The notes under the pieces are model-generated. The model was not told the origin of the DNA. It was given only the letters and a program-made list of their open reading frames with translations, and ran no database searches. From assembly GCF_011320225.1 (NCBI RefSeq), contig NZ_JAAOEN010000002.1:620584-684583 (forward strand): DNA of 64,000 nucleotides. The letters are read 5' to 3'. The stretch's first letter is position 1. Every line of letters starts with the position of its first letter. This DNA is from Phytoactinopolyspora limicola (GTDB lineage: Bacteria; Actinomycetota; Actinomycetes; Jiangellales; Jiangellaceae). This document shows, piece after piece, positions 50,322 to 60,019 of the stretch. The translations under genes and the position numbers were made by a program.

Positions 50322-53300
50322 GGTGTCACCTGCTGGCCGTCGGGGAAGGCGGGGCACGAAGGCCGTGCGGGGCAGAAACCGCACCACGGACCACGTTGAG
50401 CTCGGAAACTCCGCTGCGCCATCCCGGCCGCGGTCTCGTCGAGCAGCTGGTGCGCCCAGGTCGGGTCAGGGGCGTCGGCGAGGGGTGGCTGCCACTGCTC
50501 ACGTGCCTCCCCTCGCGACGGCTTACCAAGCTGAACCAGGCTGGCCCCGCCGGACCGGGGTGGCGCGGCGTTCGACGAGCCCTCCCGCTGGAACGCACCC
50601 GCCTCCGCCGCGACCTGATAGACGGCCAGCTGCGCGTGTTCGCTCACCTCGGCCGCCGTCGGTGCACTCTTTCCGGTTTTGTAGTCGACGACGACGAGCC
50701 GGCCTTCGTCGTCTTCGTCCAACCGGTCGACCCGCCCCACCAGCCGGGCCCGGCCGACCCGTACGTCGAAGTCGAGTTCGACCCCGACCAGCCGCCGCGG
50801 GTTCGCCTGCAACCACCGGGCCATACGCTGCACCATCTCGCGGACCCGCTGATACTCGCGCGCGGCCACCCATCCTGTCCCGGCATCGATGCCCGGCCAC
50901 AGCCGGTCCAACTCCACCAGCATGGCCGGCTCCGACCACTGCTGCAGGACGGCCTTTTCGGCCAGGTCATGAACCAGCGAACCGACACCGGCCCGAGACA
51001 TGTCGGCGTCGGTGGCGCCGCACGCCTTCAACAACCAGCGCAGCTCACAGCGGTTGAACTCCTCCACCTTCGACGGTGAGACCCGGACGGGATCGTCCGG
51101 ACCAACCAGCGGATCGGCAATCGACAACTCGCGCCCGCCGTACCACTGCTCCGGATCGGCTTGAGCCACCCCCTCGGCCGCCAGCCGGCCGAGTTGTACG
51201 GCGGCGGCCCGGCGCCGGGCCGCCGCTTCCGCGGGGTCGCACACCACCCGGCGCAGCTCCGCGGTCAGCGACGCGAGATCCAGCCCGCGGCCAGCACGCT
51301 CCACGAGCCGCTCCGCCGGCGCGTCCGATGGCAACGGGTCCAGGTCCTCCAGAAACCGGGACGGCTGCTCGTCCTCGTTCGACACAGCGGTGACGACGAG
51401 TCGACGCCGTGCCCGGGTGACCGCGACGTAGAACAGCCGCCGCTCCTCCGCCAGCCGTGCACTCGCCCGGGTCACCGCCGAGGCGTCGCGGTCGGCCACC
51501 ACGTCGACAAGTTCTTCGGTACCGAGCAGACTGCCTCGCTCACGCAGGTCGGGCCACACCCCTTCCTGCACGCCGGGCACGGCAACGACATCCCACTCCA
51601 AACCCTTGGCGGCGTGGGCGGTGAGGATGGTGACGGTCTCGGCGGCATCGTCCCGAGCGCCCCGCGCGGTCAGTGAATCGGACGGAATTTGCTGGCCCCG
51701 GATGTGGTCGACGAAGCCGGCCGGGCCGGCGCCGGGCATGCGGTCGACGTACCGGGCGGCGGCGTCGAACAGCGCCACCACCGCATCGAGGTCGCGGTCG
51801 GCGCCCTGCCCGGACCGGCCGCCGGACAACGCCGTACGCGCCCACCGGCGGGCCAGATCCGACGCCGACCACACAGCCCACAACACATCTTCGGCCGAAG
51901 CGCCGGGCGCGCTCGCCGCGGCTCGACCCACCTCGACCAATCGTGCGATCCGCTCCGCCGGTGCGACGGCGTCGCCGTCCAATGGCACCAGCACCAGAGG
52001 CTCCTGAATAGCCTCTACCAACAGCTCCGCTGAAGCACGCCCCCCGCCGGCAGCCAGCTCATGCTGACGCAGTTCCTGCCGCAGCCGCCGCAGCGCCAGC
52101 GGGTCCGCACCGCCGAACGGCCCGGTGACCAGATCGAATGCCAGCTCACCAGTGAGCTCCCGGGAGTTCAGGGCGACGTCCACCACAGCGAGCAAGGCAC
52201 GTACCGCCGGTTGATCGACGAGGGGGATCTCATCCAGCCGGACCGTCGCTGGCACTCCGGCGCCCACCAGCGTCCGCCGCAGCGTCGGGATCGACGACGA
52301 CGCACGCACCAGCACCGCCATGGACGACCACGGCACGTCGTACATCAAGTGCGCCTCACGCAGCCGCGCCGCGACGAAGGCCGCTTCTTGGCTGGGGCTG
52401 CCCAACACATGTACGGACACGTCGGCGGCGGCGTAGGGGTCAGCCGGGCGCAACCGCCGGTGCCCCGGTGGACCGCCGAGTCGGGCCGCGACCCGCCGAG
52501 ACGCGTCCAGCAACGCCGGACCGCTACGCCGCGACAGCGTCAACGCGAGGACCGTAGCCGGGCTGCCGTCAGCACCCGGAAACCGTTCCGGGAAGCGCCG
52601 GATACCCTCGACCTCGGCACCACGGAAGCCGTAGATCGATTGGTCGGGATCACCAACAACGAGCAGGTCCCGTCCGCCGCCAGCCAGCAGTTGGAGCAGC
52701 TCCTCTTGCGCCGGATCGGAGTCTTGGTACTCGTCGACCACGACCAGCCGTCTCGCATCGCGCTCCCGCGCCAGCAGCTCCGGATCCTCCCGGAGCAACC
52801 CCGCCGCCGACCGGACCAGCTCCGCCTGGTCATACGACGGCGGTGTGCGCAGCGCCGTCACGCCCGCGTACTGGTGGGCGAACGTGGCCGCGGCCAGCCA
52901 GTCGTCTCGGCGATGCCCGCGGCCCAGCTCGGCCAGCTCCTCCGGAGCCAGACCACGTTCGGCCGCACGCATGAGCAGATCACGCAGCTCACGGGCGAAT
53001 CCCCGCGTCAGCAACGCAGCATGGAGCCGCGGGGGCCAGTAATCCGCACCAAGCTGCTCGACGTCGCCACGTAGCAACTCCCGGATCAGAAGGTCCTGCT
53101 CGGCGCCCGAGAGCAGCCGGGGGGTGGGCTCACCGTTCTGGACCGCCTCACGACGCAGCAGCCCGAAGGCGTAGGAATGGAAGGTGCGCGCCAACGGCTC
53201 ACGAACGGTGCGATCCAGCCGTCGAGCGATCCGCTCCCGCAACTCCGTGGCCGCCCGCCGGCTAAATGTGAGAACGAGCACCTGCTCCGGGTCGAGGCCG

Positions 53301-53491
53301 TCATGCACCACCCGGTGCACCACCGTCTCGACCAGCGTCGTCGTCTTTCCCGTGCCGGGCCCCGCGAGGACGAGCAACGGTCCGCCACGATGCTCCACGA
53401 CCCGTCGCTGGTCGGCGTCGAGCACGGGAGCGGTGAGCGGCGAACGCTTCGGCCGGACGAGCCGCACGGACGGCTCCGAAGGTGTACGCAA
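50318..53491 (-). CDS. adnA: AdnA-like helicase-nuclease subunit
   Basis: 1057 residues, the mycobacterial length. Walker A is AGPGTGKTTT, motif II VVDEYQDSDPAQ, then GDPDQSIYGFRG, TAHAAKGLEWDVV and YVAVTRAR. The nuclease domain begins near 830 (VSPSKVEEFNRCELRWLL, an entry site often with a cysteine) and has GRVDRLDE, LVVVDYKTGK and QLAVYQVA. Both subunits carry motor and nuclease, unlike RecBC. It is the first gene of the pair; ATG start; 279 bp upstream free of genes. Confidence 0.93.
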   Translation of the reverse strand: MRTPSEPSVRLVRPKRSPLTAPVLDADQRRVVEHRGGPLLVLAGPGTGKTTTLVETVVHRVVHDGLDPEQVLVLTFSRRAATELRERIARRLDRTVREPLARTFHSYAFGLLRREAVQNGEPTPRLLSGAEQDLLIRELLRGDVEQLGADYWPPRLHAALLTRGFARELRDLLMRAAERGLAPEELAELGRGHRRDDWLAAATFAHQYAGVTALRTPPSYDQAELVRSAAGLLREDPELLARERDARRLVVVDEYQDSDPAQEELLQLLAGGGRDLLVVGDPDQSIYGFRGAEVEGIRRFPERFPGADGSPATVLALTLSRRSGPALLDASRRVAARLGGPPGHRRLRPADPYAAADVSVHVLGSPSQEAAFVAARLREAHLMYDVPWSSMAVLVRASSSIPTLRRTLVGAGVPATVRLDEIPLVDQPAVRALLAVVDVALNSRELTGELAFDLVTGPFGGADPLALRRLRQELRQHELAAGGGRASAELLVEAIQEPLVLVPLDGDAVAPAERIARLVEVGRAAASAPGASAEDVLWAVWSASDLARRWARTALSGGRSGQGADRDLDAVVALFDAAARYVDRMPGAGPAGFVDHIRGQQIPSDSLTARGARDDAAETVTILTAHAAKGLEWDVVAVPGVQEGVWPDLRERGSLLGTEELVDVVADRDASAVTRASARLAEERRLFYVAVTRARRRLVVTAVSNEDEQPSRFLEDLDPLPSDAPAERLVERAGRGLDLASLTAELRRVVCDPAEAAARRRAAAVQLGRLAAEGVAQADPEQWYGGRELSIADPLVGPDDPVRVSPSKVEEFNRCELRWLLKACGATDADMSRAGVGSLVHDLAEKAVLQQWSEPAMLVELDRLWPGIDAGTGWVAAREYQRVREMVQRMARWLQANPRRLVGVELDFDVRVGRARLVGRVDRLDEDDEGRLVVVDYKTGKSAPTAAEVSEHAQLAVYQVAAEAGAFQREGSSNAAPPRSGGASLVQLGKPSRGEAREQWQPPLADAPDPTWAHQLLDETAAGMAQRSFRAQRGPWCGFCPARPSCPAFPDGQQVTP

Positions 53492-53770
53492 GCGGCGCCC
53501 TCCTTAGAGCTTCCGCCAATAGATGCTGGCGGGCTGAGCCGGCGGATGAGCATCGCCTGGCGTCGTTGTCGTCGTCGATCGATGACTCCGCATCGACCTC
53601 CTCCTCCGCCTTGCCATACTCGCTCCTCCACTGGCTCAGCTCCACCGATCTATCGGCGGAAGCTCTCACGCGACGTCATGACGTGTTTGCCAAGCGGGCT
53701 CCATCTCACCATGCCGGACCGACAACGAACTGTCCCGGCGACACCCTGATGCACTGTGCTTCTTCAACCG

Positions 53771-54085
53771 TCACGGCCCATCCGGCCGCCAGGCGGCACG
53801 TCGCATGTCGACCCGGTCGCCGTCGACCGACATCGGGGTGCCCTCAGCAGCCAGATGGCGCCGTGCGGCAACCTCGTTTCCCGGAGGCAACCGACCGTTC
53901 GCCGTCACCACCCGCCACCACGGGACGGCCGCCCCGAACGACGCCATCACGGCACCAACCATCCGCGGCCCGCCGCGCCGCAGCTGGGCGCCGATCACCT
54001 CCGCGATCGCGCCGTAAGCCATCGCGCGCCCGGGTGGGATCCGCTCAACGAGGGTGAGCACCGCTTCGACATACTCGTCGTCCAT
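53771..54085 (-). CDS. Alkyltransferase-like (ATL) DNA repair protein
   Basis: 104 residues. The O6-alkylguanine transferase C-terminal fold is clear (VEAVLTLVERIPPGRAMAYG, then GGPRMVGAVM), but the active-site PCHR is PWWRV here, with Trp in place of Cys. ATL proteins bind alkylated guanine and flip it out to attract nucleotide excision repair, without transfer. Same location as Rv3204. Convergent with nothing; it faces the membrane protein gene on the other side. Confidence 0.9.
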   Translation of the reverse strand: MDDEYVEAVLTLVERIPPGRAMAYGAIAEVIGAQLRRGGPRMVGAVMASFGAAVPWWRVVTANGRLPPGNEVAARRHLAAEGTPMSVDGDRVDMRRAAWRPDGP

Positions 54086-54366
54086 ACCTCACAGCTCTCC
54101 TCAGATACGTCGTTGACCGGCAAAATGCCTCGTCGGCGGCGGCCGCGCAGGCACCGACCATGGTGCTGCTGTGCCCCACCTGAAACCCGGTGCGGCAGAC
54201 AGGACCGCCACACTAAGATCTGATGTCCTGCGCAGGAAGTCTGCGACAGGACACTGGCTTCGTCGGAATGTGCGGGTCGCCCCCACCCTGCACGCCGATG
54301 ACGTGCGACGATCAGAATGGCATGACGAACACGACCGAAACGATACGTGCGCGGGGAGGCTCATCG

Positions 54367-56781
54367 ATGGAGCAGCCCGCGCACGGTGCCGGTCATGATG
54401 CCACGGCTGCGCCGCAGCCGCCAGCGCCCCCAGTGCGAGTGGACGAACCGCCGCTGCCCCGCCGCACTCGCCGTCCCCTGGACGGGCTGCGGCTCCTGCT
54501 GGTCATCGTCGGCACCACGGCGCTCGTCACCCTCGCCGTCGTCGCCGAGAGCACCCTCACCGCACTCACCGGAGACCTCGCCGAACTCGACCAAGTCATG
54601 CCGAGCGGCCCAGTCAACATCGTCGCGTTCGCCGCCGGCCTCGCCGCTCAGGCCCTGCCCCCCATTCTCGTCGTCATCCTGATGATCCGGGGACGGCTGC
54701 GAACCACGGCCGAGCTGCTGGTCGCCGCCTTGCTGGCGGCCGTCGTCACCGCCCTGGTGTCCGAATGGCTACTCACCGCGGCGCCGGAACGGTTACACGA
54801 CTCGTTCGTCCCGTCTCTCCCGGGCACAACCGGCGCGCCCGTACCCACCTTTCCCGCCGTGCTGGTTGCCATCGTCACCGTCGTCGCCCGACTCAACCTC
54901 AAACGCATCCGCCAGGTTGCCCTGTTCGCCATCACCGCGAGCTTCGCCGTCGGACTGCTGAGCGGCGAAGTCACCGTCGCCGGTATCCTCGCCGCACTTA
55001 GCCTTGGCCGGATCGTCGGCCTGCTGGTACGCCTCGTCAGCGGGCAACCATCGGTGGCACCCACTGGACACAAAGTTGCGGCGGTCCTGGAGAACAACGG
55101 GTTCGCGCTGAGCACACTACGCGCGGACTCGGTCGAACAGCACCGCCGCTACGTCGCTGACAGCGATGAGGGCCCGCTGGGTGTCCTCGTCCTCGACCGC
55201 GACACCGAAGGCGCCGGGACGATGGCCCGCGTGCTCGACCAGATCCGCACCCGCGAAGAGGTGCGGCCGCGGCAGGCGGTGACCATGCGCACCGCCGTCA
55301 ATCAGATCACGCTCCAGTCGCTGGCGCTGTCGCGGGCGGGCGTGCGCACCCCCAAACTACGCAAGGTCCTCAAGGTCAACGGCGAGTCCACGGCACTCGT
55401 CTTCGACCACGTACCCGGCTCGGCGCTATCCAACCTCACCGCTGACGCCGTCACCGACGACATGCTCCGCGACCTCTGGCGACAGCTGCGCAGGCTCCGC
55501 CGCAACCAGGTCGCCCACCGGCGGCTGTCCGGGCGCACCATCCTGATCTCCGAGAAGGGCAAGGTCTGGATCCTGGATCCGTCCGGCGGAGAGGTCGCCG
55601 CACCGGACCTCGCCGTCCGAGCCGACCTAGCCCAGGCGCTGGTCGCCACCGCACTGGTGGTCGGTGCCGAACGGACCATCACCACCTCCCTGGAGGTCCT
55701 CGGGCCGGCCGTGCTCGGCGGCGCCGTACCGCTGCTACAACAGCTCGCCTTGCCCCGCAGCGTCCGCCGCGAGCTTCGCGGGCGCCGCGCCCTACTGACA
55801 GAGCTACGCGACGGCCTGATCAGCCAGATCGGCCGAGACACCGAGCCAGTCCGCCTGGAGCGGTTCAAACCGCTGTCGCTGTTGACCGGTGTGGGGGCGG
55901 TCGCGGCGGTGTACCTCGTCGGTACGCAACTGGTGGACGTGTCGTTCGGTGAGTTGTGGGAGCAGACCAACCTGGCCTGGCTAGTGCCGGCCGTGGTGTT
56001 CATGTTCTTGAGCTTCGTCGGCGCCGCGTTCGCCATTCTCGGCTTCGTGCCGGAGCGGGTACCGTTCATGCGCACCCTGGGTGCGCAGATCTCCCTGAGC
56101 TTCTTGCGGCTAGTGGCACCGTCGACCGTCAGCAATGTCGCCATCAACATCCGGCTCCTCACCAAGGCCGGCGTCACCGGGCCGCTGGCCACCGCGAGCG
56201 TGGCGGCCAACCAGGTGGGCAACGTCGCCATCACCATGCCCACCATCGCGGTCCTCGCCGTCGTCTCCGGCAGCTCGGCCGCCGCCGGGCTGGAGCCGTC
56301 GCAATCCACGTTGATGATCGTCGCGGGTATCCTGCTGGCCGCCGCCCTGTTGATTCTGATCCCGCCGATCCGTACCCGGCTACGGTCGATGTGGGCGGAC
56401 TTCGCCGAACGTGGCCTCCCGAGGTTGCTGGACGTGCTGAGCAACCCACGCAAGCTGGCCGTCGCCATCGGCGGGATCGTCCTGCAGGCCGCCTCCCTCG
56501 TGATGTGCTTCTACACCTGCCTACGCGCGGTGGGCGGCAGCGCCGACATCGCCGCGCTCGCCGTGGTACAGCTCGTGGGCAACACGTTGGGTATGGCGGT
56601 GCCGACGCCGGGCGGGCTGGGCGCGGTCGAAGCTGCGCTGACCGCCGGCGTATCCACCATCGGTGTCAGCACCACCATCGCGGTGCCGGCGGTCCTGCTG
56701 TTTCGCATCGTCAGCTTCTGGATGCCGATCATCCCCGGCTGGATCCTCTGGACGCAGATGCAGCGCCGCGGCCTCCTCTAA
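54367..56781 (+). CDS. LPG synthase-like flippase with pseudokinase domain
   Basis: 804 residues from the ATG at 54367 (seven bases after ggggagg). Four to six membrane helices at 30-230, then a cytoplasmic domain (250-495) with kinase-like features (LVFDHVPGSALSNLT, VAHRRLSGRTILI, VWILDPSGGEVA: Asp of a DFG-like site), then eight helices (510-800) of the UPF0104/LPG-synthase-TM fold with NVAINIRLL and TPGGLGAVEA. Known relatives flip lipids or add lysine. Substrate unclear. Stop codon lies in the outer repeat arm at 56779. Confidence 0.8.
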   Translation: MEQPAHGAGHDATAAPQPPAPPVRVDEPPLPRRTRRPLDGLRLLLVIVGTTALVTLAVVAESTLTALTGDLAELDQVMPSGPVNIVAFAAGLAAQALPPILVVILMIRGRLRTTAELLVAALLAAVVTALVSEWLLTAAPERLHDSFVPSLPGTTGAPVPTFPAVLVAIVTVVARLNLKRIRQVALFAITASFAVGLLSGEVTVAGILAALSLGRIVGLLVRLVSGQPSVAPTGHKVAAVLENNGFALSTLRADSVEQHRRYVADSDEGPLGVLVLDRDTEGAGTMARVLDQIRTREEVRPRQAVTMRTAVNQITLQSLALSRAGVRTPKLRKVLKVNGESTALVFDHVPGSALSNLTADAVTDDMLRDLWRQLRRLRRNQVAHRRLSGRTILISEKGKVWILDPSGGEVAAPDLAVRADLAQALVATALVVGAERTITTSLEVLGPAVLGGAVPLLQQLALPRSVRRELRGRRALLTELRDGLISQIGRDTEPVRLERFKPLSLLTGVGAVAAVYLVGTQLVDVSFGELWEQTNLAWLVPAVVFMFLSFVGAAFAILGFVPERVPFMRTLGAQISLSFLRLVAPSTVSNVAINIRLLTKAGVTGPLATASVAANQVGNVAITMPTIAVLAVVSGSSAAAGLEPSQSTLMIVAGILLAAALLILIPPIRTRLRSMWADFAERGLPRLLDVLSNPRKLAVAIGGIVLQAASLVMCFYTCLRAVGGSADIAALAVVQLVGNTLGMAVPTPGGLGAVEAALTAGVSTIGVSTTIAVPAVLLFRIVSFWMPIIPGWILWTQMQRRGLL

Positions 56782-56904
56782 CCCCGTTGTGCACCTGATC
56801 TCCATTTGTGCACCTGATCTCCGTTTGTGCACCTGATCGTCGCACCGTCTGCAGAAAGGGCCGTCGCGGCATGGCGAAATAGGTGTCGTGCTGCCCATCC
56901 GCGC

Positions 56905-56972
56905 ACTTCGCTACCACCAGATGGCGTTAAGAGTCGGATTCGGGCGTTAACACCATCTGGCGGTAGCGGAGT
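56905..56972. repeat. Palindromic element B, copy 2
   Basis: Same 68-bp length and arm layout as 23898-23965 (arms 56905-56928 and 56949-56972, core caccagatgg and ccatctggcggtagcgg). It lies inside the larger repeat region. Confidence 0.85.
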
Positions 56973-57180
56973 CCGGAACGGGCAGCACGGTTCTCGCAGT
57001 GGGAGGCACGCGTGTTGAGTGTCCGGGGCAACAAGGAGGCTTACTGCGGCCTCCGCCCCGGGCACAAGGACGCTTACTGTCACCAGGGCAACAACAAGGA
57101 GGCTTACTACACACGGCAGCGCGCCGTAAGGAAGCTTGTTGCGGCCGGCCGTGCGCGGGCGTCACCACGATGGACGCCCT

Positions 57181-57233
57181 GGCGATCAGATGCGCTGCTG
57201 GACGCCATACGACGGTTTGTGCATCTGATCGCC
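57181..57233. repeat. 13-bp inverted repeat in the same gap
   Basis: ggcgatcagatgc (57181-57193) and gcatctgatcgcc (57221-57233) are perfect inverted arms. Two further ctgatcg-type pairs follow at about 57304-57334. Confidence 0.85.
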
Positions 57234-57364
57234 ACGCGTCCCACATCGTGGCGACGATCAGACGCCGCTACCGCACGTCGACACTGGCCGTCGCCACCAC
57301 CGCGCACCTGATCGTCGCCACGAAAACGATCAGGCGTCAAAACGGAGATCAGGTGCACAAGGGG

Positions 57365-58549
57365 TTAGTAGGCGGGTTGTGACGGGTCGATCTGGTTGAC
57401 CCACGCAGCCACGCCACCACCAACGTGCACCGCGTCGGCCAAACCGGCACCCTTGACCACCGCCAGCGCTTCGGCCGAGCGCACACCGGACTTGCAGTGC
57501 AGTACTACCTGTTTGTCCTGCGGCAGTTTGCCCAGCGCCTCGCCGGTGAGGAACTCGCCCTTGGGGATGAGGACCGCACCTGGAATCCGGTTGATCTCGT
57601 ACTCGTTGGGCTCCCGGACATCCACCAGGACGAAGTCTCGTTCGCCCTTCTCCCGCAGGTCCAGCCAGTCTTTCAGCTGCGTCACGGAGATGGTGGAGCC
57701 GACCGCGGCCTCGGCGGCTTCGTCGCTGATGGCACCGCAGAACGCCTCGTAGTCGATCAGTTCGGTGATCGGCTCGGCGTTGGGATCCTTGCGGATCTTT
57801 AGTTTGGTGTAGCTCATCTCCAGCGCGTCGTACACCATAAGCCGCCCGATCAACGGTTCACCGATGCCGGTGATCAGTTTGATGGCCTCGTTGACCATGA
57901 TCGAGCCGATGGATGCGCAGAGGACGCCCAGCACGCCGCCCTCGGCGCACGACGGCACCATGCCGGGCGGCGGCGGCTCGGGGTAGAGGTCGCGGTACTG
58001 CGGTCCGTGCTTCTCCCAGAAGACACTGACCTGTCCCTCGAACCGGTAGATCGAGCCCCAGACGTAGGGCTTGCCCAGGAGTACGGCGGCGTCGTTGACC
58101 ATGTACCGGGTGGCGAAGTTGTCCGTGCCGTCGACGATGAGGTCGTAGCCGGCGAAGATGTCGAGGACGTTGTCGTTGTCCAACCGGGTCTCGTGCAGGA
58201 CGACGTTGACGTAAGGGTTGGCCTCTTTGACCGAGTCGCGCGCGGACTGCGCCTTGGACCGGCCGATGTCGGACTGCCCGTGGATGATCTGGCGCTGCAG
58301 GTTGGATTCGTCGACCTCGTCGAACTCGACGATGCCGAGGGTGCCGACTCCGGCGGCGGCCAGGTACAGCAGTGCTGGCGAGCCGAGGCCACCGGCGCCG
58401 ACGACGAGCACCTTGGCGTTCTTCAGCCGTTTCTGTCCGTCCATCCCGACGTCGGGGATGATCAGGTGCCGCGAATAGCGCCTGACCTCGTCGATGGTCA
58501 GCTCAGCGGCAGGCTCTACGAGAGGTGGCAAAGACACGATCGACTCCAT
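57365..58549 (-). CDS. moeZ: MoeZ adenylyltransferase/sulfurtransferase
   Basis: 394 residues. The N-terminal ThiF/MoeB domain has VLVVGAGGLGSPALLYLAAA, the adenylating Arg in ESNLQRQIIHG and LIVDGTDNFATRYMVNDA. The C-terminal rhodanese (290-390) has the persulfide Cys in VVLHCKSGVRSAEAL. MoeZ adenylates and sulfurates small carrier proteins for molybdopterin and cysteine (and possibly siderophore) synthesis. It matches Rv3206c. With moaE and modABC it gives this window three parts of molybdenum metabolism at separate loci. Confidence 0.95.
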   Translation of the reverse strand: MESIVSLPPLVEPAAELTIDEVRRYSRHLIIPDVGMDGQKRLKNAKVLVVGAGGLGSPALLYLAAAGVGTLGIVEFDEVDESNLQRQIIHGQSDIGRSKAQSARDSVKEANPYVNVVLHETRLDNDNVLDIFAGYDLIVDGTDNFATRYMVNDAAVLLGKPYVWGSIYRFEGQVSVFWEKHGPQYRDLYPEPPPPGMVPSCAEGGVLGVLCASIGSIMVNEAIKLITGIGEPLIGRLMVYDALEMSYTKLKIRKDPNAEPITELIDYEAFCGAISDEAAEAAVGSTISVTQLKDWLDLREKGERDFVLVDVREPNEYEINRIPGAVLIPKGEFLTGEALGKLPQDKQVVLHCKSGVRSAEALAVVKGAGLADAVHVGGGVAAWVNQIDPSQPAY

Positions 58550-58658
58550 CGATATACGTCTCGGTGATCAACCGGGAAAGTTCGGCCTTGTCCTCTGCGC
58601 AACAGTGACACAGCCGCACACATTCCCGCGCCAGTGTCCATGTGATGGACATATTGTC

Positions 58659-59693
58659 TCAATATTCGGACACGTCACGGAGGAACGACCTGATCAGGTC
58701 CGCCACCACCCACGGATACTCCATCATCGCCACGTGGCCAGACCGTTCCAGCTTGACCACCCTCGCTCCCGGAAGGGTCTGGCACCAACGACGCGCCGCC
58801 CACGCCCCGACGAGAGCGTCCTTATTGCACACCACCACCATCGTCGGACAGAGAACACGCTGTGCGGCCCGCCACGGCGATCGGCGGTGCGGCGCCACGT
58901 ACTGCGCCACCAGTGAGCGCAGCGCGGTCAGCAGCACCCGCTCGGCGTGCGGTTTGCTGATCCAGCGCATCCTTTCCTGCACGGCGAAGTCGAACTCGTC
59001 GGGGTCGACTCCGTCCGGGTCGCCGAACAGCATCGGCGCCAGCCGTCGGATCTGCTCCGGCGTCGGTTCGGTGTTGACCCTGCCCAACATCCACTCGCCC
59101 AGCTTGGGTGCGGCGATGACGGCCATCGCCTGAGCGCCCCAGGGCAGCCGGTATTGCGGCATCGCCGGTGAGAGCAGTGTCAGGCTGCGGACCAGGTCCG
59201 GACGCGATGACGCCACAAGTACGCTGATCAGTCCACCCATCGAGTTCCCGACGAGGTGAACAGGCTCGTCGAACCGCTCCAGATAGGCGATGACGTCGGC
59301 GACGTAGTCAGGCACGGTATGTTCGTCCGACGGCGGAGACTCACCAAATCCCGGCAGGTCAGGTGTCCATTGATCAAGGTCGCCGCGCAGCTCTCGCATC
59401 AACGCGGTCCAGTTGGTGGACGAACCGCCCAAGCCGTGCACCATCACCGCATGCGGGAGCCCCGGCCGCGCCGGTTCGGCATGCCGGATGTTGACGAGAT
59501 GTCCGTTCGAGAGGGTGACCTCGTGGCCGGGCCACCGGGTGATCACAGCCACGTCAACGATGGTATTCGCTCGCGGCGTTCGGCCACCCACCGGCAGGTC
59601 CAGCCGTCGAACTTTTCCCCGCCGTCGCCTCGACAACCCTGGGCGCCGACCGCCACGATCGCGCTCAACCCCGCCGATTCGGGGTAGCTTCAA
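58659..59693 (-). CDS. Alpha/beta hydrolase (lipase/esterase-like)
   Basis: 344 residues; the first 45 are Arg-rich and probably not translated: GTG at 59549 (then AVITRWPG) is a more likely start. MVHGLGGSSTNWTAL is the oxyanion-hole region, LVGNSMGGLISVLVASS has the nucleophile Ser, and the His is in RSGHVAMMEYPW. It lies in the position of lipV (Rv3203) relatives in the conserved neighbourhood, although strand and order differ. Substrate unknown. Confidence 0.85.
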   Translation of the reverse strand: MKLPRIGGVERDRGGRRPGLSRRRRGKVRRLDLPVGGRTPRANTIVDVAVITRWPGHEVTLSNGHLVNIRHAEPARPGLPHAVMVHGLGGSSTNWTALMRELRGDLDQWTPDLPGFGESPPSDEHTVPDYVADVIAYLERFDEPVHLVGNSMGGLISVLVASSRPDLVRSLTLLSPAMPQYRLPWGAQAMAVIAAPKLGEWMLGRVNTEPTPEQIRRLAPMLFGDPDGVDPDEFDFAVQERMRWISKPHAERVLLTALRSLVAQYVAPHRRSPWRAAQRVLCPTMVVVCNKDALVGAWAARRWCQTLPGARVVKLERSGHVAMMEYPWVVADLIRSFLRDVSEY

Positions 59694-59754
59694 GATGAGA
59701 AGGGTGTATCAAAGCTGTCTTTGGGCAACCCGTCAACGCACGCAGGAGGTATAG

Positions 59755-59988
59755 ATGACCGAGTACGATGGCCCCACCGAGCGCGTTGAGAAGCCCGCGG
59801 CCGACGCGTTCGAGCAGAGCCGCCCCGTCGACAACGCCGACGCCGGGGCCGGTCGCACCGAGGCCGATCCTGAGGAGCCCGACCTCACGCCGGTCGAGCT
59901 GCCCAGAACCCTTCCCAGCGACGTCGATCCCGCCGACGCTTACGAGCAGACCAGGATCGTCGAGTACGACGAGGACGACTACCGATAG
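59755..59988 (+). CDS. Small acidic protein, unknown function
   Basis: 77 residues; ATG at 59755 six bases after caggaggta, a strong binding site. The protein has many Asp/Glu and Pro (DPEEPDLTPVELPRTLPSDV) and ends EQTRIVEYDEDDYR. No cysteine, no membrane helix; probably largely unfolded. It is followed 31 bp later by the TetR gene in the same direction. No family recognised. Confidence 0.7.
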   Translation: MTEYDGPTERVEKPAADAFEQSRPVDNADAGAGRTEADPEEPDLTPVELPRTLPSDVDPADAYEQTRIVEYDEDDYR

Positions 59989-60019
59989 GATCCCTCGGAG
60001 TCGACATGGAGGTAGACAA

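Larger units (their letters stand above)
56779..57367. repeat. Repeat-dense intergenic region with terminal inverted repeats
   Basis: The outer arms (56779-56806 and 57341-57367) match as inverted repeats with one indel and one mismatch, ending at the stop codons of both convergent genes. Inside: three direct copies of ttgtgcacctgatc at 19-bp spacing (56787, 56806, 56825); three copies of acaaggaggcttact (57031, 57064, 57094; one mismatch in the second); element B; and a 13-bp pair at 57181. No supported gene. Confidence 0.85.

Noticed and set aside
57012..57311. Frame with NKEAYC/HKDAYC repeats in the repeat island
   Set aside because: The repeats are explained by DNA repeats that also occur out of phase (33 and 30 bp); no binding site.
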